A DNA stretch of 64,000 nucleotides from Planctomycetota bacterium (GTDB lineage: Bacteria; Planctomycetota; MHYJ01; JACQXL01; JACQZI01). Of the stretch, positions 26,360 through 35,561 are shown piece after piece; positions within the stretch are counted from its first letter, which is position 1, and every line of letters starts with the position of its first letter. The notes beneath the pieces were generated by a model. That model did not search any database. It was not told where the DNA came from and was given only the letters and a program-made list of their open reading frames with translations. The translations under genes were made by a program, and so were the position numbers. The stretch covers positions 124,001-188,000 of the forward strand of contig JACQZI010000023.1 of NCBI GenBank assembly GCA_016207825.1, read 5' to 3'.

Positions 26360-27805
26360 ATGAAAGAATTATCGCAGATAACTTTGGACACGGCTCAATC
26401 CAAGGGGGCCAGTTACGCGGATATCCGCATTATTAAGCTGGATACGGAAAGTATCGGCGTGCGCAACGGCCGCATTGTCGCCATGGACCACGACGAATCA
26501 TACGGATTCGGCGTAAGGGTGCTGGCAAACGGCGCTTGGGGCTTTGCTTCCAGCACGCGTGTCAACCCTTCAGAGATCAGCCGGATAAGCGCTCTGGCCG
26601 TGGAAATCGCTCAGGCAAGCGCCCGCTTAAAAAAAGAAGATATCAAGCTGACCCAGGAACCTGTCTATAAGGATAAATGGCAAACCCCATATCTAATAGA
26701 CCCTTTCAAAGTCCCGATGGATGAAAAACTGGACATCCTTTTTAAAGTAGATGCCATCCTGCGCAAAAACCGCAAGATTGCCGTTGCCATAAGCAGTATG
26801 GGTTTCCGCAAAGAGCGCCAGTGGCTGGCAACTTCAGAAGGAAGTTTTATCGAGCAATTATTACTGCGCAGCGGCGCCGGCTATTCCGCCACTGCCGTGG
26901 ATAAAGGAGAATCCCAGATACGTTCTTACCCGACTTCGTTCGGCGGGCAGTATATGTCACTCGGCTATGAATTGATAAACAACCTTAGGCTGGTGGAAAA
27001 TGCCGCGCGTACCCGCGACGAAGCTGTCGAACTCCTTACAGCTAAACCATGTCCAAGCGGTAAAACGGATTTGATTCTCGGCGGGGCACAACTGGGGCTT
27101 CAAATACATGAATCCGTCGGACACCCAACAGAACTGGACCGCGTATTCGGAGCTGAGGAAAGTTACGCCGGCAGGAGTTTCCTCACCCCGGAAAAATATA
27201 CCGGGCACTTTAAATACGGCTCCCCTATCGTCAACTTGGTAGGCGACGGTACCGTGCCTGGAGGACTGGCAACAATTGGTTATGATGATGATGCCGTAAA
27301 AGCCCAGCGCTGGCATATTGTGGAAAGCGGCATTTTCAAAGGCTACCAGACAAATCGCGAATTCGCCGGCAAAGTAGGCGATAAAGCAAGCCGCGCCTGC
27401 TGCCGCGCGGATGGATTTAATCGAATTCCTATGGTTCGCAACAATAACATCAGCCTTATGCCCGGAGATTGGGAATTGGACGATTTAATAGCCGATACCA
27501 AAAATGGCCTTTATATGGAAACCAACCGTTCCTGGAGCATCGACCAGATGCGTCTGAATTTCCAGTTCGGTTGTGAAATCGGCTGGGTAATCAAAAACGG
27601 CAAGAAAACCCACATGGTGAAAAACCCGACTTACCAGGGCATTACCCCAGAATTCTGGAGCTCTTGCGACGCCATCTGCAATGAAAACCACTGGGTTTTA
27701 TGGGGCGTGCCCAACTGCGGCAAGGGAGAACCCTCGCAAACCGCGGAAATGTCGCACGGCACCAGCCCGACCCGTTTCCGTAATGTTACCGTAGGCGTAA
27801 AATAA
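26360..27805 (+). CDS. tldD: TldD-family metalloprotease subunit
   Basis: A 481-residue TldD. The metal-binding helix is HESVGHPTELD (HExxxH type) near residue 253, and the C-terminal ligand region is VPNCGKGEPSQTAEMSHGTSP. TldD works with TldE/PmbA, forming a protease that trims unfolded or peptide substrates such as microcin precursors. No partner is adjacent: holB follows after 4 bp. The protein may pair with a distant TldE or act alone. A ribosome site AGGAGAGG precedes the ATG. Confidence 0.93.
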   Translation: MKELSQITLDTAQSKGASYADIRIIKLDTESIGVRNGRIVAMDHDESYGFGVRVLANGAWGFASSTRVNPSEISRISALAVEIAQASARLKKEDIKLTQEPVYKDKWQTPYLIDPFKVPMDEKLDILFKVDAILRKNRKIAVAISSMGFRKERQWLATSEGSFIEQLLLRSGAGYSATAVDKGESQIRSYPTSFGGQYMSLGYELINNLRLVENAARTRDEAVELLTAKPCPSGKTDLILGGAQLGLQIHESVGHPTELDRVFGAEESYAGRSFLTPEKYTGHFKYGSPIVNLVGDGTVPGGLATIGYDDDAVKAQRWHIVESGIFKGYQTNREFAGKVGDKASRACCRADGFNRIPMVRNNNISLMPGDWELDDLIADTKNGLYMETNRSWSIDQMRLNFQFGCEIGWVIKNGKKTHMVKNPTYQGITPEFWSSCDAICNENHWVLWGVPNCGKGEPSQTAEMSHGTSPTRFRNVTVGVK

Positions 27806-27809
27806 AAAT

Positions 27810-28793
27810 ATGTTTAACAATATTCTCGGCCAAGAACAGCCGAAAGCTCTCTTCGGCGATATCATAAAAAAACGGAAGCTGGCGCACGCCTATATCTTTT
27901 CCGGGCCTGAAGGAGTCGGCAAGTTTCTATTTGCCCAAGAACTGGCAAAGGCACTCCTTTGCGAAAAAGGCACAGGCTGCGGCAAGTGTCGCTCATGCCT
28001 GCGCACAGAGCACAAAAACCACCCTGCTTTAAATATCTTATCCGTTCCTGAGAAAAAGAAAAACATCCCGATAGAAGCCGTCCGTGAGCTGGAACATGAA
28101 ATAGCCCTGAAACCGTTTGAAGGCAGATACAAAATTTTTATCATCAACAATGCGGAAACTTTGTCTGAAGAAGCCACCAACGCCATCCTGAAAACGCTGG
28201 AAGAGCCGCCCCCTTATTCATTAATTATCCTGATAAGCTCCAAGCCGGAATCGTTATTGCCGACCATTCTTTCCCGTTGCCACCTTATTCGTTTTTATCC
28301 GTTACCGGAAAGCGCCCTTAAAGGATTGCTTTCCAAATCCATAAAAGGCAAGTTAACCGAAGCAGAGTTGAAAATCTTGATAGCCCTTTCCGGCGGCTCG
28401 GCCGGGCAGGCACTGGAACTTTATGAAAAAGGCTTTATCCCCCACCGGCAGAAACTCATCAGGGGCGCGCTCCAGCCAAGCTCAGCCCTGACAGAGGACA
28501 TCATCGGGTTCGCCAAAAGGGAAAAAGAAAACGAGGACATCAGGACAAGCATCATACGCCAGTTGAAAATAATATCGCTTGCATTGCGCGATTTGATGCT
28601 CTTAAACCTCGGCATCGGCGACGATAAAACAATCTTTAATTACGATAACATCGTCTCCTTAAATAAGGCGAAGGGGTTATTTCCGCTCCGGCGTGTTTCC
28701 AAAGCGATTGAAACAATCATCCAGGCAGAACAATATATCCGGCTTAATATGAATTACAATCTTGTTGTAACCAATACGGTTATTAATATATAA
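27810..28793 (+). CDS. holB: DNA polymerase III delta-prime-type clamp-loader subunit
   Basis: A 327-residue AAA+ clamp-loader protein: GPEGVGKFLFAQELAKALL has a degenerate P-loop (GKF instead of GKS/T), a zinc module CGKCRSC lies near residues 55-61, then FIINNAETLSEEATNAILKTLEEPP and LSRCHLIRF (SRC motif). The loss of the P-loop Ser/Thr fits a non-hydrolysing delta-prime subunit. It is followed directly by a PSP1/YaaT gene, a neighbour order also seen in Firmicutes. Confidence 0.93.
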   Translation: MFNNILGQEQPKALFGDIIKKRKLAHAYIFSGPEGVGKFLFAQELAKALLCEKGTGCGKCRSCLRTEHKNHPALNILSVPEKKKNIPIEAVRELEHEIALKPFEGRYKIFIINNAETLSEEATNAILKTLEEPPPYSLIILISSKPESLLPTILSRCHLIRFYPLPESALKGLLSKSIKGKLTEAELKILIALSGGSAGQALELYEKGFIPHRQKLIRGALQPSSALTEDIIGFAKREKENEDIRTSIIRQLKIISLALRDLMLLNLGIGDDKTIFNYDNIVSLNKAKGLFPLRRVSKAIETIIQAEQYIRLNMNYNLVVTNTVINI

Positions 28794-28804
28794 TAGGGGA
28801 AAAT

Positions 28805-29722
28805 ATGTATATTGCAACAGTTCGTTACGGGATAGCGCGTTTAATCGGTGATTTTAAGACTAGTTTAAGTGATTTACGGCGTGGGGAAACGGTCGTGGTA
28901 AAAACCGAGCGCGGGACGGAAATCGGCATTGTTATTTCTTCTGCGGCTCCCACAGAAACTGTGGCACCAGCCAAAGACACCCAGAAGACGGATGGCGCAC
29001 CTCTCCCAGCACCGCCTCTGGCGGAAAGTACCGGAGAAGTCTTACGTCGCCTGGCAACAGAAGACCAAAAAGAACTGGATAACATTTGCCAGATTAAAAT
29101 TCCCAAGGAAATGGAATACTGCCAGTCGAAAATAAAGGCGCTCAACCTAGCGATTAACCTGATCTGTGCCGAGCACCTGCTGGGCGGTGAAAAGATAATC
29201 TTTTACTTTATCGCGGACGGCAGGATAGATTTCCGGGAACTGGTCAAGGAACTGGCGCGCGAATATAAAACCCGGATAGAAATGCGCCAGATAGGCGTGC
29301 GAGATAAAGCACGCTTCCTGGGTGATTTCGAACACTGCGGACAGGAACTCTGCTGCAAAACCTTCCTTAAAGGGCTCGAACCGGTCACTATGAAAATGGC
29401 CAAGCAGCAGAAAACCATGATGGACCCTTCCAAGATTTCCGGCAGATGCGGTCGCCTGATGTGCTGCCTGCGTTTTGAGGACGAAACATACACTGAGCTT
29501 AAATCCAAACTCCCTAAAAAAGGCAGCCGGGTAAGAACCGCCAAAGAAGTGGGCGATATCATTGATGTGGATATCTTAAGCCAAAAAATGCTTATCGAAC
29601 TTGAAGACAGAACCAAGGTTAAAATAAACGCCTCGGATATCATAGAAACAATCCGCGGTCCCATCCTTAAAGTAAGCGCGGAAAAGGAAGAGGAAGAAGA
29701 AACTCCGGAAAAACATTCTTAA
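28805..29722 (+). CDS. PSP1 family (YaaT/RicT-like) protein
   Basis: A 305-residue PSP1 protein. The cysteine-rich core EHCGQELCCKTFL ... SKISGRCGRLMCCLRFE carries the conserved Cys residues that, in B. subtilis RicT, help hold iron-sulfur clusters in the RicAFT complex affecting RNase Y. A proline/alanine-rich insert at residues 52-78 lengthens the N-terminal half and an acidic tail ends the protein. It lies 11 bp after holB. Cytoplasmic. An RNA-processing role is by homology only, since RicA/RicF partners are not seen. Confidence 0.92.
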   Translation: MYIATVRYGIARLIGDFKTSLSDLRRGETVVVKTERGTEIGIVISSAAPTETVAPAKDTQKTDGAPLPAPPLAESTGEVLRRLATEDQKELDNICQIKIPKEMEYCQSKIKALNLAINLICAEHLLGGEKIIFYFIADGRIDFRELVKELAREYKTRIEMRQIGVRDKARFLGDFEHCGQELCCKTFLKGLEPVTMKMAKQQKTMMDPSKISGRCGRLMCCLRFEDETYTELKSKLPKKGSRVRTAKEVGDIIDVDILSQKMLIELEDRTKVKINASDIIETIRGPILKVSAEKEEEEETPEKHS

Positions 29723-29854
29723 TTAAATTATGCTACGCGTTCTTGCTGTTAGGCGTATTCTGTGTGATTCCGCGGCAAAACTAATTTATTTGAATTTATA
29801 TCGGCCTTGTGATAATATTTGGATAAATTAATTCCGTAATAAGGGAGGTGGTTT

Positions 29855-30784
29855 ATGTCTCCGAAAATACATTTGTTTATCTGGTTATCCGTAATAATTT
29901 TCCTGCTGGGATTTTTTTCCTTCCCCATAGCCGGCTTAATGGGACAGGATGAGACAAAACCTATTGACGGAACCGATGGCAGCGAAAATTCCAAGGAAGA
30001 TGAAATACTTCCGGGAGAGGAAGAAACTTTCCCCAAGCCAAAGATTCTGGAACAGGAAATGGTCCTGGTAAAAAGCGGGCAGTTCTTAAGAGGTAGTAAA
30101 CCGGAAGACCAGAACGCTGATATCAACGAACAGCCCCAGTATAAAGTATATTTGAAGGCCTTTTATATAGATAAATACGAAGTGACCAACGCCATGTATA
30201 AGAAATTTGTAGATGCCAAAAACTATAAACCCCCGCGCCACTGGGTGGACGGCGAAATCCCTTTCGACAAGGAAAATTATCCGGTGGTATATGTTTCCTG
30301 GGAAGACGCCAAGGCTTATGCCGACTGGGCGGAAAAAAGGCTTCCGACCGAAGCCGAGTGGGAAAAGGCCGCTCGGGGTGACGAAGGCTTTATCTATCCT
30401 TGGGGCAACGATTTCGATAAACTTAAATGCCGTAACGCCCTTTCCAATATACGGGATTTGACCTTTGCCAATGACTATGAAAACGGCAATAGCCCCTACG
30501 GATGCCACAATATGGCAGGCAACGTTTCCGAATGGGTAAGCGACTGGTATGACTGGCGCTATTACCGGCAGGACCCGCCGCCGGAACGTAACCCACCCGG
30601 CCCGGACGAATCGGAAAAGGATTCGCAAGGGAATCCGAAATTCCCTTATAAGGTAGTGCGTGGCGGAAGCTGGGGAGATTTCTCCGAGGATTTACGGTGC
30701 GCCATGCGCAGTTCCTATCCGCCTGACTACACATCATTCAGAATCGGCTTCCGCTGCGCCAAGGATGCCAAAGAAGGCGAATAA
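29855..30784 (+). CDS. Secreted SUMF1/formylglycine-generating-enzyme-like protein, probably non-catalytic
   Basis: A 309-residue protein with an N-terminal membrane segment (7-30), an acidic spacer and an FGE-sulfatase domain (about 70-305): FYIDKYEVTNAMYKKFV, YVSWEDAKAYADWAEKRLPTEAEWEKAARG, YPWGN, NMAGNVSEWVSDWY and VVRGGSWGDFSEDLRCAMR. The paired active-site cysteines of true formylglycine-generating enzymes are not seen; the C-terminal part reads RCAMRSSYPPDYTSFRIGFRC. It is therefore likely a ligand-binding or structural relative. A strong AGGGAGGTGG ribosome site precedes the ATG. No sulfatase gene is nearby. Confidence 0.85.
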   Translation: MSPKIHLFIWLSVIIFLLGFFSFPIAGLMGQDETKPIDGTDGSENSKEDEILPGEEETFPKPKILEQEMVLVKSGQFLRGSKPEDQNADINEQPQYKVYLKAFYIDKYEVTNAMYKKFVDAKNYKPPRHWVDGEIPFDKENYPVVYVSWEDAKAYADWAEKRLPTEAEWEKAARGDEGFIYPWGNDFDKLKCRNALSNIRDLTFANDYENGNSPYGCHNMAGNVSEWVSDWYDWRYYRQDPPPERNPPGPDESEKDSQGNPKFPYKVVRGGSWGDFSEDLRCAMRSSYPPDYTSFRIGFRCAKDAKEGE

Positions 30785-31183
30785 AGGAAAGGCGCTGTTC
30801 TATTTTAATCAATCTGCAGTCCCCGAAATGAAATGGAGAGGGGGCGACCCATTTCTGAATCGCCCCAAACCCTTGGCTTACGCTTGGCTCACTCGGAGCA
30901 AAGCGACGTCCCAATACGCAGTATTGGGATGTACCTTACACCTGACTGACTTTTACCTCAAGGAATAACTGCGGAACGTCCTTGTAAAAGGGCCTGTTAT
31001 CCTTGACGAAGTCCAGTTAAGAAGCGCCGCCCGGAGTAAAGCGATTTAGTTTTAGCCCATTCTTTATTAATGCCAAACATATCTATTATCCGAAGTATCT
31101 ACTGCGGACAGAATCATATAAACCTAAACCCAATAAACTTTGGAACGGCTAAAAACTTCGCACCCTACCGGATAAGTAATCTA

Positions 31184-31205
31184 CCCCCTCCCTACCCGTC
31201 CCCCC
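31184..31205 (-). other. G-quadruplex motif 1
   Basis: On the minus strand four G-runs of 6, 3, 3 and 5 are separated by loops of 2, 2 and 1 bases, a canonical tight quadruplex pattern. It lies about 460 bp past the glmU stop codon. Confidence 0.6.
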
Positions 31206-31311
31206 TGCCATACCCCTATCCGGAGTATTCCGAACCCGGAAAGGGAGTATATGGATTTTCTATCTGGAGGGAATAAAATAGCCTGAACCACCCGGAGCCG
31301 GTATCACCACT

Positions 31312-31339
31312 CCCTATACCCACCTACCCTACACCTCCC
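31312..31339 (-). other. G-quadruplex motif 2
   Basis: On the minus strand four GGG runs are separated by loops of 7, 5 and 4 bases. It meets the usual quadruplex rule but is looser than motif 1, 107 bp away. Confidence 0.5.
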
Positions 31340-31662
31340 TCCTGACCCCTATCCGGACCGGTCAAAGCACTTGGAATAGGGGGTACGACGGGAAAATATA
31401 AAAGTAGAGGTTAAGTTCAGGATTGATTTCCGTAAAAGGAAAAGCTGTAAGCCCTAAATTACTTTAGCGTGATTAGTCTATTTGAATGACAGAATTATCC
31501 TAAAAACCATTGCCATTAGTTGATTTTTATGGTAACATCATGCCTGATTAGAACCTGACTTCGGCCAATTCTTTTGATATTCTATTCATTTTCCCCTTGT
31601 TCAGATGTCCGTCGCATCTACAACCAGTTTAATCCGTGTGTAAACAATACCTATTTTCCGCC

Positions 31663-32955
31663 TCAATGGCGGGCAAGCTTGCTCTTGCGTTTGGGTTTCT
31701 TGCCGCCCAGCGGTTTTGCCGGGATGCCAGCTACGGTAACACCTTGGGGGACGTCATTGCCTTTGGTGATAACCGCGCCCGCGCCGGTAACCGCGTCTTT
31801 GCCTAATTTTACAGGGGCGACCAAAACAGTCCCGCTTCCGGTAGATGCGCCATCTTCGATAATAGTCTGGTGCTTGGATTCCCCATCATAATTTGCCGTG
31901 ATGGTGCCTGCTCCGATATTGACATGGTCACCGATAGTCGTATCGCCGAGATAGCTCAAATGTTTTGCCTTGGAATGTTCCCCAATTTTAGTCTTTTTGG
32001 TCTCCGTGAAATTGCCCACCTCGGCATGGTCTTTTAAAACTGTGCCGGTTCTTAAATGCGAGAACGGACCGACCTCACAATTGGCGCCAATTTTCACCCC
32101 TCTCCTTATCACGGTAAAGGGAAAGATGACGGTATCCGTCCCGATATTGACATCGGCTTCGATATATGTCTTGGAAGGATCTATGATAATGACACCCTGA
32201 TTAATTAATTTTTTCTGGATGCGCTCCTCCATTATCCGGTTTGCCTTGGCAAGCTCCTCGCGGGAATTTATCCCGAGGCATTCGGTAGCATCCGGCGCGA
32301 TAAAGACTTCCACGCGCTCGCCTTTTTTCGCCAGAAGCGAAACCATGTCGGTAAGATAATACTCGCCGTTCTTAGAATTGGGTCTTACTTCTTTAATGGC
32401 ATCAAACAATTTCTGCGGATTAAAGACATAGATGCCGGAATTTATCTCGTTTATGCGCAGTTGTTCTTCATCGGCATCTGATGTCTCAATAATAGCCATA
32501 AGCTGTCCTGTAGCATTGCGGATAAGCCGTCCATATTGATTCGTGGAATTGACAATACCGCTTAATACGGTTACGGCAGTATCTTTATTCGTCTCATGTA
32601 ACGAAATAAGTTTATTTAATGTTTCCGCGGTGATTAACGGAGCGTCCCCGCAAAGGACGAGCAGCGTGCCGACGAAACCCTTGAGTAAAGGCGCTGTCAG
32701 GGAAATGGCATGGGCAGTCCCCATCTGTTTTTCCTGCAAAACCCATTTCAGATTTTCATTAGCAAAAGCGTTTTTCACCTTTTCCGCACCGTGCCCGATG
32801 ATAACGTGGATGGGATTCATATTCGCTTCGCGGGCGCAGGCGATGACATAGGAAAGCAAGGGCTTGCCGCAAAGGGGATGGAGCACCTTGGGCAGTTCCG
32901 AGCCCATACGGACGCCCTTTCCGGCGGCTAAAATCACACATGCGGTTTTGTTCAT
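31663..32955 (-). CDS. glmU: Bifunctional UDP-GlcNAc pyrophosphorylase / glucosamine-1-phosphate acetyltransferase
   Basis: A 430-residue GlmU. The N-terminal uridylyltransferase has VILAAGKGVRMGSELPKVLHPL, KQMGTAHA and LCGDAPLI; the C-terminal left-handed beta-helix has hexapeptides from about residue 245, VGPFSHLRTGTVLKDHAEVGNFTETKKTKIG, AKHLSYLGDTTIGDHVNIGAGTITANYDG and VAPVKLGKDAVTGAGAVI. It makes UDP-GlcNAc for wall and lipopolysaccharide in the cytoplasm. It is slightly shorter than E. coli GlmU at the C-terminus (basic KPKRKSKLARH end). Confidence 0.96.
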   Translation of the reverse strand: MNKTACVILAAGKGVRMGSELPKVLHPLCGKPLLSYVIACAREANMNPIHVIIGHGAEKVKNAFANENLKWVLQEKQMGTAHAISLTAPLLKGFVGTLLVLCGDAPLITAETLNKLISLHETNKDTAVTVLSGIVNSTNQYGRLIRNATGQLMAIIETSDADEEQLRINEINSGIYVFNPQKLFDAIKEVRPNSKNGEYYLTDMVSLLAKKGERVEVFIAPDATECLGINSREELAKANRIMEERIQKKLINQGVIIIDPSKTYIEADVNIGTDTVIFPFTVIRRGVKIGANCEVGPFSHLRTGTVLKDHAEVGNFTETKKTKIGEHSKAKHLSYLGDTTIGDHVNIGAGTITANYDGESKHQTIIEDGASTGSGTVLVAPVKLGKDAVTGAGAVITKGNDVPQGVTVAGIPAKPLGGKKPKRKSKLARH

Positions 32956-33069
32956 ATGGGATATCTAACCACTAAGGAACGGGAAAATCAAGAAAAAGGA
33001 ATCCGAATGACGCGAGTGCCAACTATAAGGAAAAGTGATTACACACCCCTACCCCTCTCAAGAGGGGAT

Positions 33070-33894
33070 TTAGAAAGATACGTTTTTATAGAACAGTTCT
33101 TCTGCCGGACCGGTGATATAAAGCGTGCCATCGGGCTTGGATTCAACCAGGAGCTTCCCGCCTTTAAGATGGACACTAACTTTACGGGTAAGCCGCTTCT
33201 TAAAGATTCCGGCGGCGACAGACGCGGCGGCGCCGGTCCCGCAGGCAGTTGTCTCACCCACCCCGCGCTCCCAGGTGCGCTGTTTAATGTTGGTTTTGTT
33301 TACTATGCGGACGAATTCGACATTGGTGCGCTTGGGAAATATCCGGTGCTTTTCGATAAGCGGCCCATAGCGCTCGACCGGGAATTTAACGGTGTCCGGA
33401 ACGAAGATAACGCAGTGCGGGTTTCCCATGGAGACTTTTACCGCTTTGAACTTCTTATCTAAAATCTCCAATCTGCAATCTGCAATACTTTCCGGCTTGC
33501 CCATCTCCACGCGGATGTTTTTCACCTTGTTATCCTTAATATCCAAATCAAGCGTTTTAATACCGGCAAGGGTTTCCACTTTGATAGTTTTCTTCCAGGT
33601 CAAACCATGTTCGTAGGCGTATTTGCCCAGACACCTGATGCCGTTCCCGCACATTTCTGCTTCTGAACCATCCGCGTTGAAGATACGCATCCTGAAATCA
33701 GCAGGGGCTAACGAGTGAGCCGGTGAATTAGCGAATTTATGAAGCGGCAGTATTATGATTATTCCGTCAGCTCCTATGCCGCTTTTCCTATCGCAAAGCT
33801 TCTTTATAATAGCAGGCGACAGGTTGAGCCGTGCTTTTGTGCCGTCGAATACGATATACTCGTTGCCGAGCCCGTGCATTAATGATATCTTCAT
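33070..33894 (-). CDS. dapF: Diaminopimelate epimerase
   Basis: A 274-residue DapF with both active-site cysteines, in GSEAEMCGNGIRC and GVGETTACGTGAAA, plus HGLGNEYIVFDG and VSMGNPHCVIF. It converts LL- to meso-diaminopimelate for lysine and peptidoglycan. Two loops are unusual and encoded by repeat words: residues about 52-64 (KFANSPAHSLAPAD; DNA 33704-33740) and about 137-145 (ESIADCRLEIL; DNA 33462-33487, CCAATCTGCAATCTGCAATA). Both lie between core beta strands, so the enzyme should still fold. Confidence 0.96.
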   Translation of the reverse strand: MKISLMHGLGNEYIVFDGTKARLNLSPAIIKKLCDRKSGIGADGIIIILPLHKFANSPAHSLAPADFRMRIFNADGSEAEMCGNGIRCLGKYAYEHGLTWKKTIKVETLAGIKTLDLDIKDNKVKNIRVEMGKPESIADCRLEILDKKFKAVKVSMGNPHCVIFVPDTVKFPVERYGPLIEKHRIFPKRTNVEFVRIVNKTNIKQRTWERGVGETTACGTGAAASVAAGIFKKRLTRKVSVHLKGGKLLVESKPDGTLYITGPAEELFYKNVSF

Positions 33895-33917
33895 AAAAGC
33901 CTGATCGAATTATTATA

Positions 33918-33946
33918 TTGAAAAACCTACCAGTTAATGATAAAAT
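33918..33946 (+). promoter_or_regulatory. Promoter of nadA
   Basis: TTGAAA (33918-33923), a 17-bp spacer and TAAAAT (33941-33946) give a good sigma-70 promoter. Transcription would start near 33953, leaving a 28-nt leader with an AAAGG ribosome site before the nadA ATG. Confidence 0.6.
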
Positions 33947-33980
33947 TATATATTCTGGTTGTAATAAAGGCAATTAATTT

Positions 33981-34895
33981 ATGCTGGCAGAAACTTATTT
34001 AATCCAAAAGATTAATAAACTTCGCAAGGAACGCAAGGCGGTGATTGTGGCGCATAATTACCAAAAGAGCGAGGTGCAGGATATCGCCGATTACGTAGGC
34101 GATTCGCTGGAGTTGGCACAGATTTCCTCGAGGACAGATGCGAAGGTAATAGTCTTTTGCGGAGTGCATTTCATGGCGGAGACTGCTTCCATCATCACGC
34201 CGGATAAAACCGTCTTAATCCCTGATGAAAACGCCGGATGTCCCATGGCTAATATGATTACGGCACGGCAATTAAAGGAGCTTAAGGCACAACATCCTAA
34301 TGCCGTGGTGGTTACCTATATCAACAGCAGCGCAGCGGTCAAGGCGGAAAGCGATTACTGCTGCACTTCGTCAAACGCGGTGAAAGTGGTTAAGGCAATC
34401 CCCAAAGAAAAACCCATTATATTTATCCCTGACCAGAGCCTGGGAAGCTATACCGCGGCCCAAGCCGGGCGCAGGCTAATCCTGTGGAACGGATATTGTC
34501 CGACGCATCACCGTATTACGGCAAAAGATATAAAGGAACAAAAAGAAAAGCATCCTGATGCCAAGGTAGTCGTCCATCCGGAATGCCTTCAGGAAGTGAT
34601 TGACATTGCGGATAAGGTGGCTTCAACCAGCGGGATTCTTAAATATTGCAAGGAAACCGATGCTAAAGAATTCATTATTGGGACGGAGATAGGTATTATC
34701 CACCGCTTAAAAAAGGAAAACCCGAACAAAATATTTATGGCAGCATCAAACTTAGCGGATTGTCCTAACATGAAATTGAACACCTTGGAAAAGATCTTGT
34801 GGTCGCTGGAAGATATGGTTTACCGGGTAACAGTCGAGCCGGAGACGGCTAAAAAGGCGATGGATTCAATCAGGAGGATGCTTGAGATAGGATAA
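33981..34895 (+). CDS. nadA: Quinolinate synthase
   Basis: A 304-residue NadA of the compact three-domain type. The three [4Fe-4S] cysteines are visible in [20 protein letters not shown] and NLADCPNMK. Further signatures are [36 protein letters not shown] and [23 protein letters not shown]. It condenses iminoaspartate with dihydroxyacetone phosphate in NAD synthesis and is oxygen-sensitive. NadB and NadC are not in the window. The next gene begins 5 bp later. Confidence 0.97.
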   Translation: MLAETYLIQKINKLRKERKAVIVAHNYQKSEVQDIADYVGDSLELAQISSRTDAKVIVFCGVHFMAETASIITPDKTVLIPDENAGCPMANMITARQLKELKAQHPNAVVVTYINSSAAVKAESDYCCTSSNAVKVVKAIPKEKPIIFIPDQSLGSYTAAQAGRRLILWNGYCPTHHRITAKDIKEQKEKHPDAKVVVHPECLQEVIDIADKVASTSGILKYCKETDAKEFIIGTEIGIIHRLKKENPNKIFMAASNLADCPNMKLNTLEKILWSLEDMVYRVTVEPETAKKAMDSIRRMLEIG

Positions 34896-34900
34896 TAATT

Positions 34901-35494
34901 ATGATTCTGGTTATTGATAATTACGATTCTTTTACCTATAACCTGGTTCAAGTGATAGGAACACTCGGCAAGGATGTACAAGTTTACCGCAATGACGCGA
35001 TAACGACCAATGAGATAAAATCCAAAAAACCTTCCCACATCATAATTTCGCCCGGGCCCGAGACACCCAAGGAGGCGGGGATTTCAAACAAGGTAATAAA
35101 GAAATTCGCCGGGAAAATACCGATTTTGGGAGTATGCCTGGGCCACCAATGCTTGGTGGCGGTTTTCGGGGGTAAAATCATCCGTGCGGGGAGATTGATG
35201 CATGGCAAGACGTCCAAAGTCTATCACGATGGAAAAACAATCTACAAAAACTTACCGAATCCATTTGCCGCGGCAAGGTATCATTCCCTTATTGCCGAAC
35301 CGAAAAGCCTCCCGAATTGCCTTGAAATAACCGCCCGGACAGAAATGACTAAAGGCAATAAACCAGAAACGGAAATTATGGGAGTCCGGCACAAGAAAAT
35401 ACCGGCATTGGAAGGGGTGCAGTTCCATCCGGAATCTTTTATGACGCCGGACGGCCTGCTGCTTCTTAAGAATTTTCTGGGGTTTAAAATATAG
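34901..35494 (+). CDS. Anthranilate/aminodeoxychorismate synthase glutaminase subunit
   Basis: A 197-residue class-I glutamine amidotransferase: [17 protein letters not shown] start, [13 protein letters not shown], the nucleophile elbow GVCLGHQCL and the His-Glu dyad in [14 protein letters not shown]. This is the TrpG/PabA type that supplies ammonia for anthranilate or 4-amino-4-deoxychorismate. No TrpE or PabB is adjacent, so which pathway it serves cannot be decided. It follows nadA with a 5-bp gap. Confidence 0.93.
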   Translation: MILVIDNYDSFTYNLVQVIGTLGKDVQVYRNDAITTNEIKSKKPSHIIISPGPETPKEAGISNKVIKKFAGKIPILGVCLGHQCLVAVFGGKIIRAGRLMHGKTSKVYHDGKTIYKNLPNPFAAARYHSLIAEPKSLPNCLEITARTEMTKGNKPETEIMGVRHKKIPALEGVQFHPESFMTPDGLLLLKNFLGFKI

Positions 35495-35561
35495 CTGTTC
35501 GTTTGACTTAAAAGAACTTTGGGATTAGAATCTTTCTTAATATAATAAAAACAGAAAGTAT

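Larger units (their letters stand above)
30785..31662. other. 878-bp gene-free region, C-rich on the plus strand
   Basis: No convincing coding sequence: short frames here have abnormal composition. Between 31150 and 31390 the plus strand is strongly C-rich with repeated phrases (CCCCTATCCGGA occurs twice), giving two G-quadruplex motifs on the minus strand. The start (30830-30930) holds GC-rich repeat words such as CCCAATACGCAGTATTGGGA, a palindrome. The function is unknown. Confidence 0.7.

Noticed and set aside
30660-31276. Short plus-strand frames of 68-102 residues after the SUMF1-like gene
   Set aside because: Biased composition (Pro/Ser/Tyr from C-rich DNA), no ribosome sites, and partial overlap with a real gene.
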